Source: Victivallis vadensis (GTDB taxonomy: Bacteria; Verrucomicrobiota; Lentisphaeria; Victivallales; Victivallaceae). From it: a stretch of DNA of 64,000 bases. Where the stretch lies: positions 1 through 64,000 of the forward strand of contig NZ_QEKH01000014.1 of the NCBI RefSeq assembly GCF_003096415.1, in the 5' to 3' direction. The notes under the pieces were generated by a model. The model saw only the letters and a program-made list of their open reading frames with translations, ran no database searches and had not been told where the DNA came from. Both the position numbers and the translations under genes were made by a program. Positions 7,959 to 16,210 of this stretch are shown here, in pieces (the first letter of the stretch is position 1; the number at the start of each line of letters is the position of its first letter).

Positions 7959-9761
7959 TTACTCCGCCCCCGCTCTTTCAAGCGGCAACGCGCCCCACAG
8001 TGTGCGCGCCTCCTCCGGCTTCAGCGCATACTCCGGCGAAGCGATCCGGAGCGCCGGAGTGCAGAAACGGTGACGGATTCCCATCAGGTCCAGCATCAGC
8101 TCGAACACCAGATCGTTCGTGAAAACCCGTCCCGCGTTTTTCCGCAGCGTCCATTCCAGCGCGGAACGCTGTTTGCGCAATGTTTCGGAGAGATACAGAA
8201 ACATCGGAATTTCAGTCATCTCCGGCTCGAAGAGGTCGGCGGCATGCCCGACGCCCGGCACTTCGGAGTGATCCGACACATAGACAGCCGCTTTCACGCG
8301 CGGATTCTCCCGGAACATCCCGATCATCTTCTCCAGCAAGGTATCGGTGTACAGAATGCTTTTATCGTAGGGATACCACTCCAATTCCGGCCTGAACTTC
8401 TCCGGGTAACGCCGGAAATACGGCCCGTGACTCCCCATCAGGTGCACCACCACCAGTTTACGCTTCCCCTGAAGCAGCTCCGGCAGCCGTTCCAGCAACG
8501 CGCCGTCGGGACGCGCCCGCCACAGGATGAAATCCTCCATCGTGTTGAGCCAGATCCCCTGCCGCGCCCCGGAAGCCAGCGCCGCCACCGGCGAGTCGAA
8601 CCGTCCGTGCGGATACTGGTTGCTCAGGAACACCGTCTCGTAGGAACAGTAGTTCGCGACGTCGAAGATGCTCGGATACATCCCCTCACTCCGCTTTTCG
8701 TACTGGTTGCGGGCGGTCAGCAGCATGGTCAATACCTGCATGGTCTGCACATGGCAGGAGTAAACCTCCTTCATCAACACGCAGTCCGGCGCGGCCGCGG
8801 CGCGGCGGAGAAACGGCGTAGTGTCCGTTTCGTAACCGTAGGCGCTCGAATGGCGGCGGCTGTGGGACTCTCCGATAATCAGCACGTAGATGCCGTCATC
8901 ACCGCTTTTCTCCACACTCTTCTCCACTTCCGCCAGCCGTGCGGCATCACCGGCTGCGTAGGACTCGATCACATCGAAGTAGCCGAGACTGTCCGTAAAC
9001 AGCACCTTGGTCCGGTTCAACGCCTCCCGGCCGGTGAATTCCTGCAGGATCCACGGCGAAAGCGCCAGCGTCACGGCTGCCGTCGCGATCAGAACTCCGC
9101 GCGGCGCGGGTTCCTTTTTTCCCAGCCGGTTCAACCAGAAAACCCCGCAGCAGACCGCCGCGCCGAGCAGAAGCAGGAAAATTCCGATGAAATGAGTGAA
9201 ACAGTAGTAAAACGCCTCCGCCGGCTCCGTCTGGTAGACCGCCTGAATCGAATCGTAAGTGAATTTGCGCCCCGAAGTCAGCCGGTGCGCCAGGATCGTC
9301 ACCGGCAGCAGAAAAAGCGTTCCGCCCAGCAGCAGCGTCGGCAATCCGGCAAGCCAACGGCATCTTTTCGCGATCAGCTCTCCGGCCACAGCATCCGCGC
9401 ACCAGCACCAGGCCGCCGCCAGCATCGCGAACGCGAGCTGGTATGCCGCATAGTAGCGGTCGACCGGCGCGAAATTCAACGCCTCCTCCCACGCGAGCAC
9501 CGCCGGAAACGCGAAATAGACCAGCCGCGCCCACCGCCGCTTCAGCAGCAGCGCCGCCGAAAGCGCGGCGGCGTACAGGATCGCCGACGCCGTCAGTTTC
9601 CACATCGTCGCCGGTTCGATATAGTCGCCGGGACAGCACCGCAGATACCCGATGCAAACCAACGCGACCATCCCGGAAACCGCCCCGCACAACACGGCGG
9701 CGCGGCGCGGGATGCGCCCGAAACCGAATCGCCCCACAATCACCTCTTTCCGTTCAGCCAT
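7959..9761 (-). CDS. Phosphoethanolamine transferase (EptA/CptA-like, sulfatase fold)
   Basis: About 600 residues: five membrane helices in the N-terminal third, then a periplasmic alkaline-phosphatase-type domain. IIGESHSRRHSSAYGY followed by TTP is the hallmark of the lipid A / LPS-core phosphoethanolamine transferase family, where the threonine in that region is the nucleophile. YVSDHSEVPG and VVHLMGSHGPY are metal- and substrate-site segments. The enzyme would decorate outer-membrane lipid A or surface sugars. The start is uncertain: ATG at 9761 follows a G-rich tract, while the longer frame begins with TTG at 9818 and would add 19 residues. Confidence 0.88.
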   Translation of the reverse strand: MAERKEVIVGRFGFGRIPRRAAVLCGAVSGMVALVCIGYLRCCPGDYIEPATMWKLTASAILYAAALSAALLLKRRWARLVYFAFPAVLAWEEALNFAPVDRYYAAYQLAFAMLAAAWCWCADAVAGELIAKRCRWLAGLPTLLLGGTLFLLPVTILAHRLTSGRKFTYDSIQAVYQTEPAEAFYYCFTHFIGIFLLLLGAAVCCGVFWLNRLGKKEPAPRGVLIATAAVTLALSPWILQEFTGREALNRTKVLFTDSLGYFDVIESYAAGDAARLAEVEKSVEKSGDDGIYVLIIGESHSRRHSSAYGYETDTTPFLRRAAAAPDCVLMKEVYSCHVQTMQVLTMLLTARNQYEKRSEGMYPSIFDVANYCSYETVFLSNQYPHGRFDSPVAALASGARQGIWLNTMEDFILWRARPDGALLERLPELLQGKRKLVVVHLMGSHGPYFRRYPEKFRPELEWYPYDKSILYTDTLLEKMIGMFRENPRVKAAVYVSDHSEVPGVGHAADLFEPEMTEIPMFLYLSETLRKQRSALEWTLRKNAGRVFTNDLVFELMLDLMGIRHRFCTPALRIASPEYALKPEEARTLWGALPLERAGAE

Positions 9762-9861
9762 CCCCCCGGATTGCGTCAATATAGCAGGCGGAAACCATTT
9801 TTTCAATCCCGCCATCAATTGGACGCCGCCACAATATTTTTATTTTTTTTTGTTTTCCCTA

Positions 9862-9890
9862 TTGCTTTTCCTCTTCTCTTATGGTATAAT
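9862..9890 (+). promoter_or_regulatory. Sigma-70 promoter of the GntR gene
   Basis: TTGCTT, exactly 17 bases, TATAAT. Start of transcription expected near 9897, about 60 bases before the ATG at 9957. Confidence 0.8.
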
Positions 9891-9901
9891 ATTGTTAACC
9901 G

Positions 9902-9940
9902 CTATAACTGAAATAACATAAATCGATATAACTAAAATAA
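9902..9940 (+). promoter_or_regulatory. Direct-repeat operator candidate
   Basis: TATAACTnAAATAA occurs twice (9903-9916 and 9927-9940), 24 bases apart, just after the predicted transcription start of the GntR gene. The placement fits autorepression by the regulator. It is a pattern match without experimental support. Confidence 0.5.
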
Positions 9941-9956
9941 AGAATCAAATCACGAT

Positions 9957-10973
9957 ATGCCGAAGAAGATCGAACAACTGCTTGCCGAATTCGCTCCGAC
10001 CGGGAACATGGGCATTCACCGTGAATTGGCCGAGTTTCTGCGCCGGAAGATCGAAGCGGACGAAATCGCAGCCGGTTCCATGCTTCCTTCGCAGCGTGAA
10101 ATGGCGGCACTGTGCCACACCAACGCCTTTTCGGTCAAGCTCGCCAGCGACGAACTCGCCCGGCTCGGCCTGATCGCCAAACAGCCGGGACGCGGAATGT
10201 TCGTAGTGGACCGTTGCGTCGGAATCCGCAATGTCGCGATCTACACCTCGGACAGCGTGGAACACCTTGAAAACCATGCTTTTTCCAGCGCTTTCCGGGA
10301 AATCCTCTGCCGGAAGCTGCAACAGGCAGGCATCGGTTACGAACTTCTCTTCGACTGCCGCCCCGAGGCGGAACATGACTCCCCGCCGGAACAACTGAGG
10401 CGGGCATTGGCCGAAGGCCGGATTCAAGCCGTAATCGGCACGAGCGTGCGCAGTTTCGATGAAGGCTGGTTCAACCGGCTTCCGGTACGGCACCTGAGCC
10501 AGATGTTCGATCCCCGGCTCGAAATTTCCGGCCTGGCCGAATATTTTTCCGGCTGCCGCCGGATTGCGGCTGTGCTGCCCACGCACGGCAACAGCCCCTA
10601 CAGCGATATCCTCGAACTGCTGAAACCGGCCGGTCTCCCGCTCAAGCCGCGCTATATGCGGCAGATCCGCGAATTTGAACACCTGAAGGACAACTACGCC
10701 GGCCTCGGTTACCGGTATGTCCGGGAATTGCTGGAAACGACTCCGCCGCCGGACGCGCTGATCGTCTATCCGGATACCGCGGTTCCCGGCGCGATCATCG
10801 CAATTCTGGAAATGCGGCTCAAGGTGCCGCAGGAGTTGCGCGTGGCTTTTCACCGCAATATGGAACTTCCCTATTTCTGTCCGTTCCCGGTTCATTATCT
10901 GGATACGGAAATCTCCCTTATGGCCGAACAAACCGTCAGGGCGCTTGCTGAAAATTGTTTACCCCAATCGTAA
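9957..10973 (+). CDS. GntR-type regulator with LacI-like sensor domain
   Basis: 338 residues. Residues 15-85 form a winged helix of GntR type (LAEFLRRKIEADEIAAGSMLPS, in pieces, then QREMAALCHTN, LGLIAKQPGRGMFVV). From about 90 onward the protein has the periplasmic-binding-like fold used by LacI sensors (VAIYTSDS ... DALIVYPDTAVPGAIIAIL). Such hybrids in Lentisphaerota usually sit beside carbohydrate-use genes, which fits the downstream secreted glycoside hydrolase. It is followed after 12 bases by the prepilin gene. The ribosome binding site is weak. Confidence 0.88.
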   Translation: MPKKIEQLLAEFAPTGNMGIHRELAEFLRRKIEADEIAAGSMLPSQREMAALCHTNAFSVKLASDELARLGLIAKQPGRGMFVVDRCVGIRNVAIYTSDSVEHLENHAFSSAFREILCRKLQQAGIGYELLFDCRPEAEHDSPPEQLRRALAEGRIQAVIGTSVRSFDEGWFNRLPVRHLSQMFDPRLEISGLAEYFSGCRRIAAVLPTHGNSPYSDILELLKPAGLPLKPRYMRQIREFEHLKDNYAGLGYRYVRELLETTPPPDALIVYPDTAVPGAIIAILEMRLKVPQELRVAFHRNMELPYFCPFPVHYLDTEISLMAEQTVRALAENCLPQS

Positions 10974-10985
10974 GGAGAAGGAACG

Positions 10986-12005
10986 ATGAGTCGAGATTGT
11001 CCAAAATTCACACTGATTGAACTTCTGATTGTAATAGCGATCATCGCCATACTTTCTTTTCCCGGTGAAAAGAAAGTAGGCAAAGAAAAGCCGCGTAACG
11101 GCATGTGCGTCACTTCGTTCCTACTTATGCCGCTGGTGGGCTTCGCCCCCCCGGCCCCCCGGAAAAAAGCAAGAAGTGATTCGCGCGCCCCCCACAGGGG
11201 CATTGGCGCGCGTTACCTGGCGGCGGCACCTTGCCGCACGCTGGTGGGCTTCGCCCCCCCGGCCCCCCGGAAAAAGGGTCATTTCACCCTTATTGAGCTG
11301 CTCATCGTCATAGCGATTATCGCAATCCTTGCCTCCATGCTCCTTCCGGCGTTGAACAAGGCGCGGGACCGGGGCAAGGCGGCCCGCTGTTCCTCCAACC
11401 TGCGGCAGGTCATGCAGGGGGGAATCCTGTACGCCAATGACAACAAAGACGGACTGCTCAGCAAATGGGATGACATCTGGTGGGCCTCTTTGCTGCTGTC
11501 AAAGAGATACGTTGCGGAAAAAGTTCTGTTCTGCTCCGACGCCGTGCCGCGTGGAGACGGTTTTGAAACGGAGTCGAGCCGCTGCTGGTATCCCTCATAC
11601 GGGATGGTGAACATCAGAAGCTCCACCTGGTACTACCAGTACAACGTCAACTCCGCAGCTCCGACGCTCGGCGTCTTCTATGTCAAAGAGGGCGGTGAAA
11701 AGGGGCTGCTCCTCTTCAACAGAATGAAACGGCCGTCCCGGATTCACCTGTTCGGGGAGACCCGCCGGGCAGACAATGCGGCGCTGCACCCCGGGCTGGG
11801 CCACTGGATGTACCACCCCCGTGAAGCTGTGGAGGATGGCGGCCTCGCACTGGTACACGGCTCGGGACGGCTTGCCTTCGCCGATGGGCATGTGGCCGGC
11901 CTGACTCCGGCGACACTGGTGAACGAGTGGAAATTCGACTGCCTGATCGACGGCGGCACCGTCACCCGGTCGGAAGTGTCAATGCCGTGGCCGTGGCTGC
12001 CCTGA
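10986..12005 (+). CDS. Prepilin-type protein with duplicated FTLIELL signal and inserted repeat
   Basis: 339 residues. A prepilin signal ([16 protein letters not shown]) appears at residues 8-23, then about 75 residues of repeat-encoded sequence, then a second [16 protein letters not shown] at about residues 99-114 followed by [20 protein letters not shown] and a normal globular pilin domain ending with the H-x9-DG-type motif [12 protein letters not shown]. The two signal copies encode the same peptide but differ at about 11 synonymous positions, so the upstream copy is not a fresh duplication. AAGGAG precedes the ATG. Only the second signal is adjacent to the pilin domain. Confidence 0.85.
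   Translation: MSRDCPKFTLIELLIVIAIIAILSFPGEKKVGKEKPRNGMCVTSFLLMPLVGFAPPAPRKKARSDSRAPHRGIGARYLAAAPCRTLVGFAPPAPRKKGHFTLIELLIVIAIIAILASMLLPALNKARDRGKAARCSSNLRQVMQGGILYANDNKDGLLSKWDDIWWASLLLSKRYVAEKVLFCSDAVPRGDGFETESSRCWYPSYGMVNIRSSTWYYQYNVNSAAPTLGVFYVKEGGEKGLLLFNRMKRPSRIHLFGETRRADNAALHPGLGHWMYHPREAVEDGGLALVHGSGRLAFADGHVAGLTPATLVNEWKFDCLIDGGTVTRSEVSMPWPWLP
11050..11280 (+). repeat. Prepilin-linked mosaic palindromic repeat, copy B
   Basis: The insert between the two FTLIELL copies. In order: a 9-bp perfect hairpin CTTTCTTTT/AAAAGAAAG (11053-11077), the shared module GGCATGTGCGTCACTTCGTT closing on TTATGCC, a GC-rich block GCTGGTGGGCTTCGCCCC, a GCGCGC inverted stretch, the second shared module CGGCACCTTGCCGC, and a repeat of the GC-rich block. 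The GC-rich block is a perfect 36-bp direct repeat (11133-11168 and 11241-11276) offset by 108 bases, a multiple of three. Confidence 0.8.
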
Positions 12006-12027
12006 AAAACAAGAAGGAGTAAAAATC

Positions 12028-14643
12028 GTGAAAGTTTTGTTGCCGTTGTTTCTTGCTGTCGCCGCAGCGGCCGCCTGCGCCGCCGAACCGGTCTTCAGCT
12101 GTCGCGGGAATGTGCCGGGAAACATTCAATTCGCCGCCGGGCCGGTCCGGCTGGAACTTCGTTTTGAAAACCGCGGCTCTCTCGCCGGTGAAGTTACCGA
12201 ACTGGTACGGCTGGCCGATTTTCACGGAAACGGCGAAGCCCCGCTCCGCCGCCGCGTGATGATGGAGCCGGCCGGCGTGCTGGAGCGTGAAATTGTGATT
12301 CCGGCGGAACGCAGGGGTGCGTTCCGCCTCACCTACTCCCTGATGCGGAACGGCGAACTGGTTTTCAGCCGGGACGTCACCGGGGCCATCCTCGAACCGG
12401 TGAAAGCGCTCGATCCCGAAAACTCCCCGATCGGCATGTATTGCTACAACCTCCACTGGAACGGCAAACGCGAACTGCCGGTCCTGCGGAACATGGGAAT
12501 CAGCTGGATACGCGCCAACCTGAGCTGGGGGCGGAGCGAACCGGAACGCGGCCGGTTCGACTGGAAACAGGGAGATGACAGCAGCCGGCTCCTGAAGGAA
12601 TACGGCATGCACGCGATGTTCAATCTGGTCTATCCTCCCCGCTGGGCGGTCGACCGCGTCAATATGTACGGAGGCAATCCGGCCGATTTCGGCGACTACG
12701 CCGCCTTTGCCGCCCGCGCCGCCGCCAGATATTTGCACATCCGGCACTGGAGCATCTGGAACGAGCCGGATGCGGAAAGCCACTGGGAGGGCGGCGGAGC
12801 CGAATTTGCCCGCCTGCTGAAAGCGACCGCTCCGGCGATCCGCGCCGCAAACCCGGAGGCGAAAGTGCTGCCCGGCGGCGTCACCGGTTCGCCCGCGCTG
12901 GCCGAACGTTTCTACCGGGAGCTGCAGCGGGCCGGCGCGCGTCCCGACTTCGACATCTACGAATATCACTACCGGAACATCGGCCTGCACCGGCGCCTGC
13001 TCCGGGAGTTCGGCTGGCGGGATATGCCGCTCTGGAACACGGAAGCCGCCGAAGGCGCGGAGAAAGCGGCGCAGCTGGTGCGTGAAACGGTCTCCGGACT
13101 CGCCGCCGGAGTCGAAAGGACTTTCATTTTCCTGTATGCAATTCCGATGACCCGCCCGGAGGAGTTCGAGGAGTTCGGTCCGGTGGTGATGGTCGATAAC
13201 GACGGCAGGCCGACCGGCAACTTCCCGGTGGTCTACACGATGTCGCGACAGCTCAACGGGATCCGGGAGTGCCGGGAGCTTTCCTCCGGCGGACTGCGTC
13301 TTTTCAGCTGCCGTTACCGCGACGGCGGACCGCGTTACATTCTCTGGAGCAGCACCGGAGCACGCGCCGCAACCTTGAAATGCGGCGGCGAGCTCCGGAT
13401 CACCGACGCCACCGGCACGGAAAGCCGACTGGTTCCTTTTGAAGGTTTCGTCAGCGTCCCCGTTTCAGAAGTCACCTACCTCGACGGAGCGGAAGTGACT
13501 CCCGCAGCGGAACGGGCGATGGCTGAAATCGGTACGCCCCGAACCACTCCGGTATTCGGAAACGAATTTGAGATTCCGCTCTCGTTCCATAATCCCGCAC
13601 CAGGCCCCTTTCACGGTCAGGCGGTTCTGTCCGCTTCCCCCGACTGGGAGGCAGCGACTGCCGAAATCCCGCTGACTCTTGCTCCCGGAGAAAGGCGTGA
13701 AGTACTCTGCCGACTGAAACCGCGCCGCCTCGCCGACCGGGCGGAAACGCGCCTGACCTTGCAATTGTACCGGGAAGACGGCGCGCTCACCGGCTGCGAC
13801 ACGCGGGATATCAGGCTGACGACTGCACTGGACTTTACCCTGAGACCGGCTTTTCGCTGGGGAGAGCCGCGAGTCCGGGCGGATATCGCCAACCCGACCG
13901 CGTCCCCGATCGAAGCATCGATCCGCTTCCGGGTTCCCGGCAGTCCGGAAAAGACGGCGGCCATGCCGGTGACGCTCCCCGCCCTGGCCACGAGCCACGT
14001 CTATTTCGACCCGGAACCGGCGGAGGGCGAAAGCCGCGGCGAAGCGGAGGCGGTCCTCACCTTCCCGGGCGGAACCGTCCGGCGTTCCGCCAAGCTGAAC
14101 TGGCTCGCGCTGAAACCGGCGGGGAATCCCCCGGTCATACTCCAGGAACGCTCCGATTACATCGCCCCTTCGCGGATCCTGTTTCAATGGGACGGCCCCT
14201 CCGACCTCTCCGTGAAAGCGAACCTCGACTGGGACGAACGGCACTTCAAGCTGACCGCGGACGTCACGGACGATGTCCACTCCGCCGATCCGGACCCCGC
14301 CTTGCTCTGGCAGCGCGACTCAATGCAACTCTGGTTCGACGGCATGTTGTTCGACCTCGGCCTGAATGAACGGGGAGCCGTGCTTTTCCGTCATGACAAG
14401 AAATCCGCCGGAATGAAAATCCCGTTCTCCGTCGTCCGTGAAGGTAACACCACCCGCTACCGGATCGCCTTCCCCAAACCGGACGGTTCCCCCTGGAAAG
14501 AGAACGATACAGTGCGGTTCGCCTTCATCGTCAACGACGCCGACCTCGGTGCGGAAAGAAAAGGCTGGATGTATTATCTCTCCGACATCGGCGATCCCCG
14601 CTGCCGTCCCGCCACGCCTGAAATCACTTTGGTAAAAGAATGA
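12028..14643 (+). CDS. Secreted clan GH-A glycoside hydrolase with CBM9-like C terminus
   Basis: 871 residues. A signal peptide (residues 1-19, LAVAAAAACAAEP) leads into a beta-sandwich, then a TIM barrel of the GH39/GH5-like clan A type from about 130 to 430. Glu246 in WSIWNEPD is the acid/base candidate and Glu339 in PLWNTEAAE the nucleophile candidate. Further beta-sandwich domains follow, and residues 700-871 (LSVKANLDWDERHFKLTADV ... MQLWFDG ... RYRIAFP) are CBM9/DOMON-like carbohydrate-binding sequence. It starts at GTG after AAGAAGGAG, 22 bases beyond the prepilin gene, probably in the GntR unit. The exact GH family and substrate are undetermined. Confidence 0.85.
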   Translation: MKVLLPLFLAVAAAAACAAEPVFSCRGNVPGNIQFAAGPVRLELRFENRGSLAGEVTELVRLADFHGNGEAPLRRRVMMEPAGVLEREIVIPAERRGAFRLTYSLMRNGELVFSRDVTGAILEPVKALDPENSPIGMYCYNLHWNGKRELPVLRNMGISWIRANLSWGRSEPERGRFDWKQGDDSSRLLKEYGMHAMFNLVYPPRWAVDRVNMYGGNPADFGDYAAFAARAAARYLHIRHWSIWNEPDAESHWEGGGAEFARLLKATAPAIRAANPEAKVLPGGVTGSPALAERFYRELQRAGARPDFDIYEYHYRNIGLHRRLLREFGWRDMPLWNTEAAEGAEKAAQLVRETVSGLAAGVERTFIFLYAIPMTRPEEFEEFGPVVMVDNDGRPTGNFPVVYTMSRQLNGIRECRELSSGGLRLFSCRYRDGGPRYILWSSTGARAATLKCGGELRITDATGTESRLVPFEGFVSVPVSEVTYLDGAEVTPAAERAMAEIGTPRTTPVFGNEFEIPLSFHNPAPGPFHGQAVLSASPDWEAATAEIPLTLAPGERREVLCRLKPRRLADRAETRLTLQLYREDGALTGCDTRDIRLTTALDFTLRPAFRWGEPRVRADIANPTASPIEASIRFRVPGSPEKTAAMPVTLPALATSHVYFDPEPAEGESRGEAEAVLTFPGGTVRRSAKLNWLALKPAGNPPVILQERSDYIAPSRILFQWDGPSDLSVKANLDWDERHFKLTADVTDDVHSADPDPALLWQRDSMQLWFDGMLFDLGLNERGAVLFRHDKKSAGMKIPFSVVREGNTTRYRIAFPKPDGSPWKENDTVRFAFIVNDADLGAERKGWMYYLSDIGDPRCRPATPEITLVKE

Positions 14644-14682
14644 ATCCCCCTAAATGTAAATTCCGAATAATAAGGAAAAAGC

Positions 14683-15204
14683 ATGATGAAAAAACTGCTG
14701 TGTCTGTCCCTTCTCGCAACCGGAGCAATGCTGTATGCGACAGCCGATCCGCTGAAACCGGAAAACTGGAACAAGCAGTTCTCCACTTCCGGCAAAGCCC
14801 TGAAAATCGCGCACGCGGAAAAGGAGAACGCAGTCCGCTTCCTCGCCTCTTTTCCGGATTCGGTGAAAGACCGCTGGCTTTATCCCGCCATCGCCCTGTC
14901 CCCGGAAGACCGCGACGCGGATACGCTGCACTTTGAAATCCGCGCCGTCCAGAATCCGGCCGGACGCGGCTATAAGAACACTCTGGTCATCTTTCTGGAC
15001 GCCAAAGGGAAACAGCTCGGCGGCATCACGTTTCCGGCACCGCAGGAAGAGTATTCCCTGGTGACGCTCAAGCTGGACGGCCGGCTGAAATTTCCGCTTT
15101 CCGATGCCGCATCAATCCGGATCGGCCTGAACAACCGCGACGCTCAGGAAGTGGCGATGTTCCTGCGCAACATCCGCTTCGGGAAAAAAGCGCCAGCCCG
15201 GTAA
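14683..15204 (+). CDS. Small secreted carbohydrate-binding-like protein
   Basis: 173 residues with a signal peptide ending near residue 21 (ATGAMLYATA). The mature part is predicted all-beta (LHFEIRAVQNPAGRGYKNTL then VIFLDAKGKQLGGITF), reminiscent of galactose-binding jelly rolls that accompany Lentisphaerota glycoside hydrolases. AAGGAAAAAGC precedes the ATG. It lies 40 bases downstream of the glycoside hydrolase on the same strand, so it is likely co-transcribed. No catalytic residues are evident. Confidence 0.75.
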   Translation: MMKKLLCLSLLATGAMLYATADPLKPENWNKQFSTSGKALKIAHAEKENAVRFLASFPDSVKDRWLYPAIALSPEDRDADTLHFEIRAVQNPAGRGYKNTLVIFLDAKGKQLGGITFPAPQEEYSLVTLKLDGRLKFPLSDAASIRIGLNNRDAQEVAMFLRNIRFGKKAPAR

Positions 15205-15209
15205 TAAAT

Positions 15210-15719
15210 CTACTCCCGGTAACCGGTTTTCAGGATTCCGTCGCGGATATCCCACCGTTCCCGGGTCAGGCGGTGCAGGAGTTCCTGCTTCATCCGACGC
15301 AGCTCCGTTTTCTCCAGCTCCCGGCTCCGGCCGCGGTTCTGCAGTTCGATTTCCTGCTGGCTCCTGCCCTCCGTCCAGTTGGTCGGCTCATCCAGACACA
15401 GAATGTCCGGCTCCGCATAAAAGGCACATCCCGGCCGGGCGCGTTTACGCTCCCCGAATGAGAGGGACTCCCAACGTTCGCTCCAACCGGCTTCCAGACC
15501 GAACCGGCACCTGATTTCACAGGCGCGAAAATCCGTTGCGGCAAGCTGTTCCGTCAACTCCGGCGGCGGGACATCGCACTCCTGGCGGCAGAAACAGGTC
15601 GAACCGTTCCGGCCCACCAGCCCCGTCTCCGGCGTCCGCCCCCCTGCCGCGAGTTTCAGCAGTGTGGATTTCCCGCAGCCGTTGAAGCCGGCGATTCCCG
15701 TCCCCCCGGGCGGAAACAC
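15210..15719 (-). pseudogene. ABC-F type ATPase fragment
   Basis: About 170 codons carry Walker A (GFNGCGKSTLLKL), an ABC signature (LSFGERKR) and Walker B (ILCLDEPTN). The spacing between Walker A and the signature is much too short for an intact domain, and there is no second ATPase domain or linker, both expected in ABC-F ribosome-associated proteins. The upstream sequence belongs to unrelated fragments. I regard it as a deletion-derived relic. Confidence 0.7.
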
Positions 15720-15935
15720 CGCATTGAGATGTTCAAAAATTCTGCCTGGCGATATGTTCGGACGACTCCCACTTGCCCGGCTTTTTGACCGCCGGCTCGC
15801 AGGCTTCCGCCAGCGGAACCGGTTTGGCTCCGGTCAGCTCCTGTTTGTAATGCGGACTTGTTGCCGGACGGCGTCGCATAGAGTTCAAGATATGCATTGC
15901 TCTCCTCCGGTTTCAGAAATACACGGATATTCGGC
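15720..15935 (-). pseudogene. CBM9-like hydrolase fragment
   Basis: One frame reads IRVFLKPEESNAYLELYATP then SGNK, resembling the CBM9-like domains appended to secreted hydrolases. After an indel another frame continues YKQELTGAKPVPLAEACEP then AVKKPGKWESSEH. No start or stable frame exists. It joins a GNAT fragment upstream and the ABC-F fragment downstream. Confidence 0.4.
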
Positions 15936-16031
15936 AAAGGTTGCGGTCGTGTGAAGAACATAATAGTTGTAAATCTCCGATAATACCTGAGCATCGCATT
16001 CCGTTGCCGGCCGGATCCGGATTTCATTCAT
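15936..16031 (-). pseudogene. GNAT acetyltransferase N-terminal fragment
   Basis: From ATG at 16031 the minus strand reads MNEIRIRPATECDAQVLSEI then YNYYVLHTTATF, a close match to the N terminus of phosphinothricin-type N-acetyltransferases. Homology stops after about 32 codons, where the sequence switches to CBM9-like sequence. The ATG overlaps the stop of the SsuC fragment by four bases (ATGA), a relic of translational coupling. Confidence 0.65.
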
Positions 16032-16201
16032 TGCTTCTCACCCCGCTTTCTGATAACGGAGCAGATGCGCTCCCCCAATGCAAGGAGTCCGTCGCTGACC
16101 TTGCCGAGAATCGCAAACAATACAACAATACAGGCGATAATCACATCAGCCCGGCTGGTCTGCCGGGCGTCATACATCAGAAATCCAAGTTCCTTTGAAG
16201 C
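16028..16201 (-). pseudogene. C-terminal fragment of an ABC permease (SsuC/TauC type)
   Basis: About 57 codons read KELGFLMYDARQTSRADVII then ACIVVLFAILGKVSDGLL then ALGERICSVIRKRGEKQ and stop. This is the last cytoplasmic loop, last helix and tail of nitrate/sulfonate/taurine-type permeases. The rest of the gene is missing. A complete permease of the same family lies at 21553-22446. Confidence 0.65.
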
Positions 16202-16210
16202 GCCTTCCGG

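Noticed and set aside
7836-9911. 691-codon open frame antisense to the phosphoethanolamine transferase gene
   Set aside because: No recognisable domain; the opposite strand has the complete family motifs.
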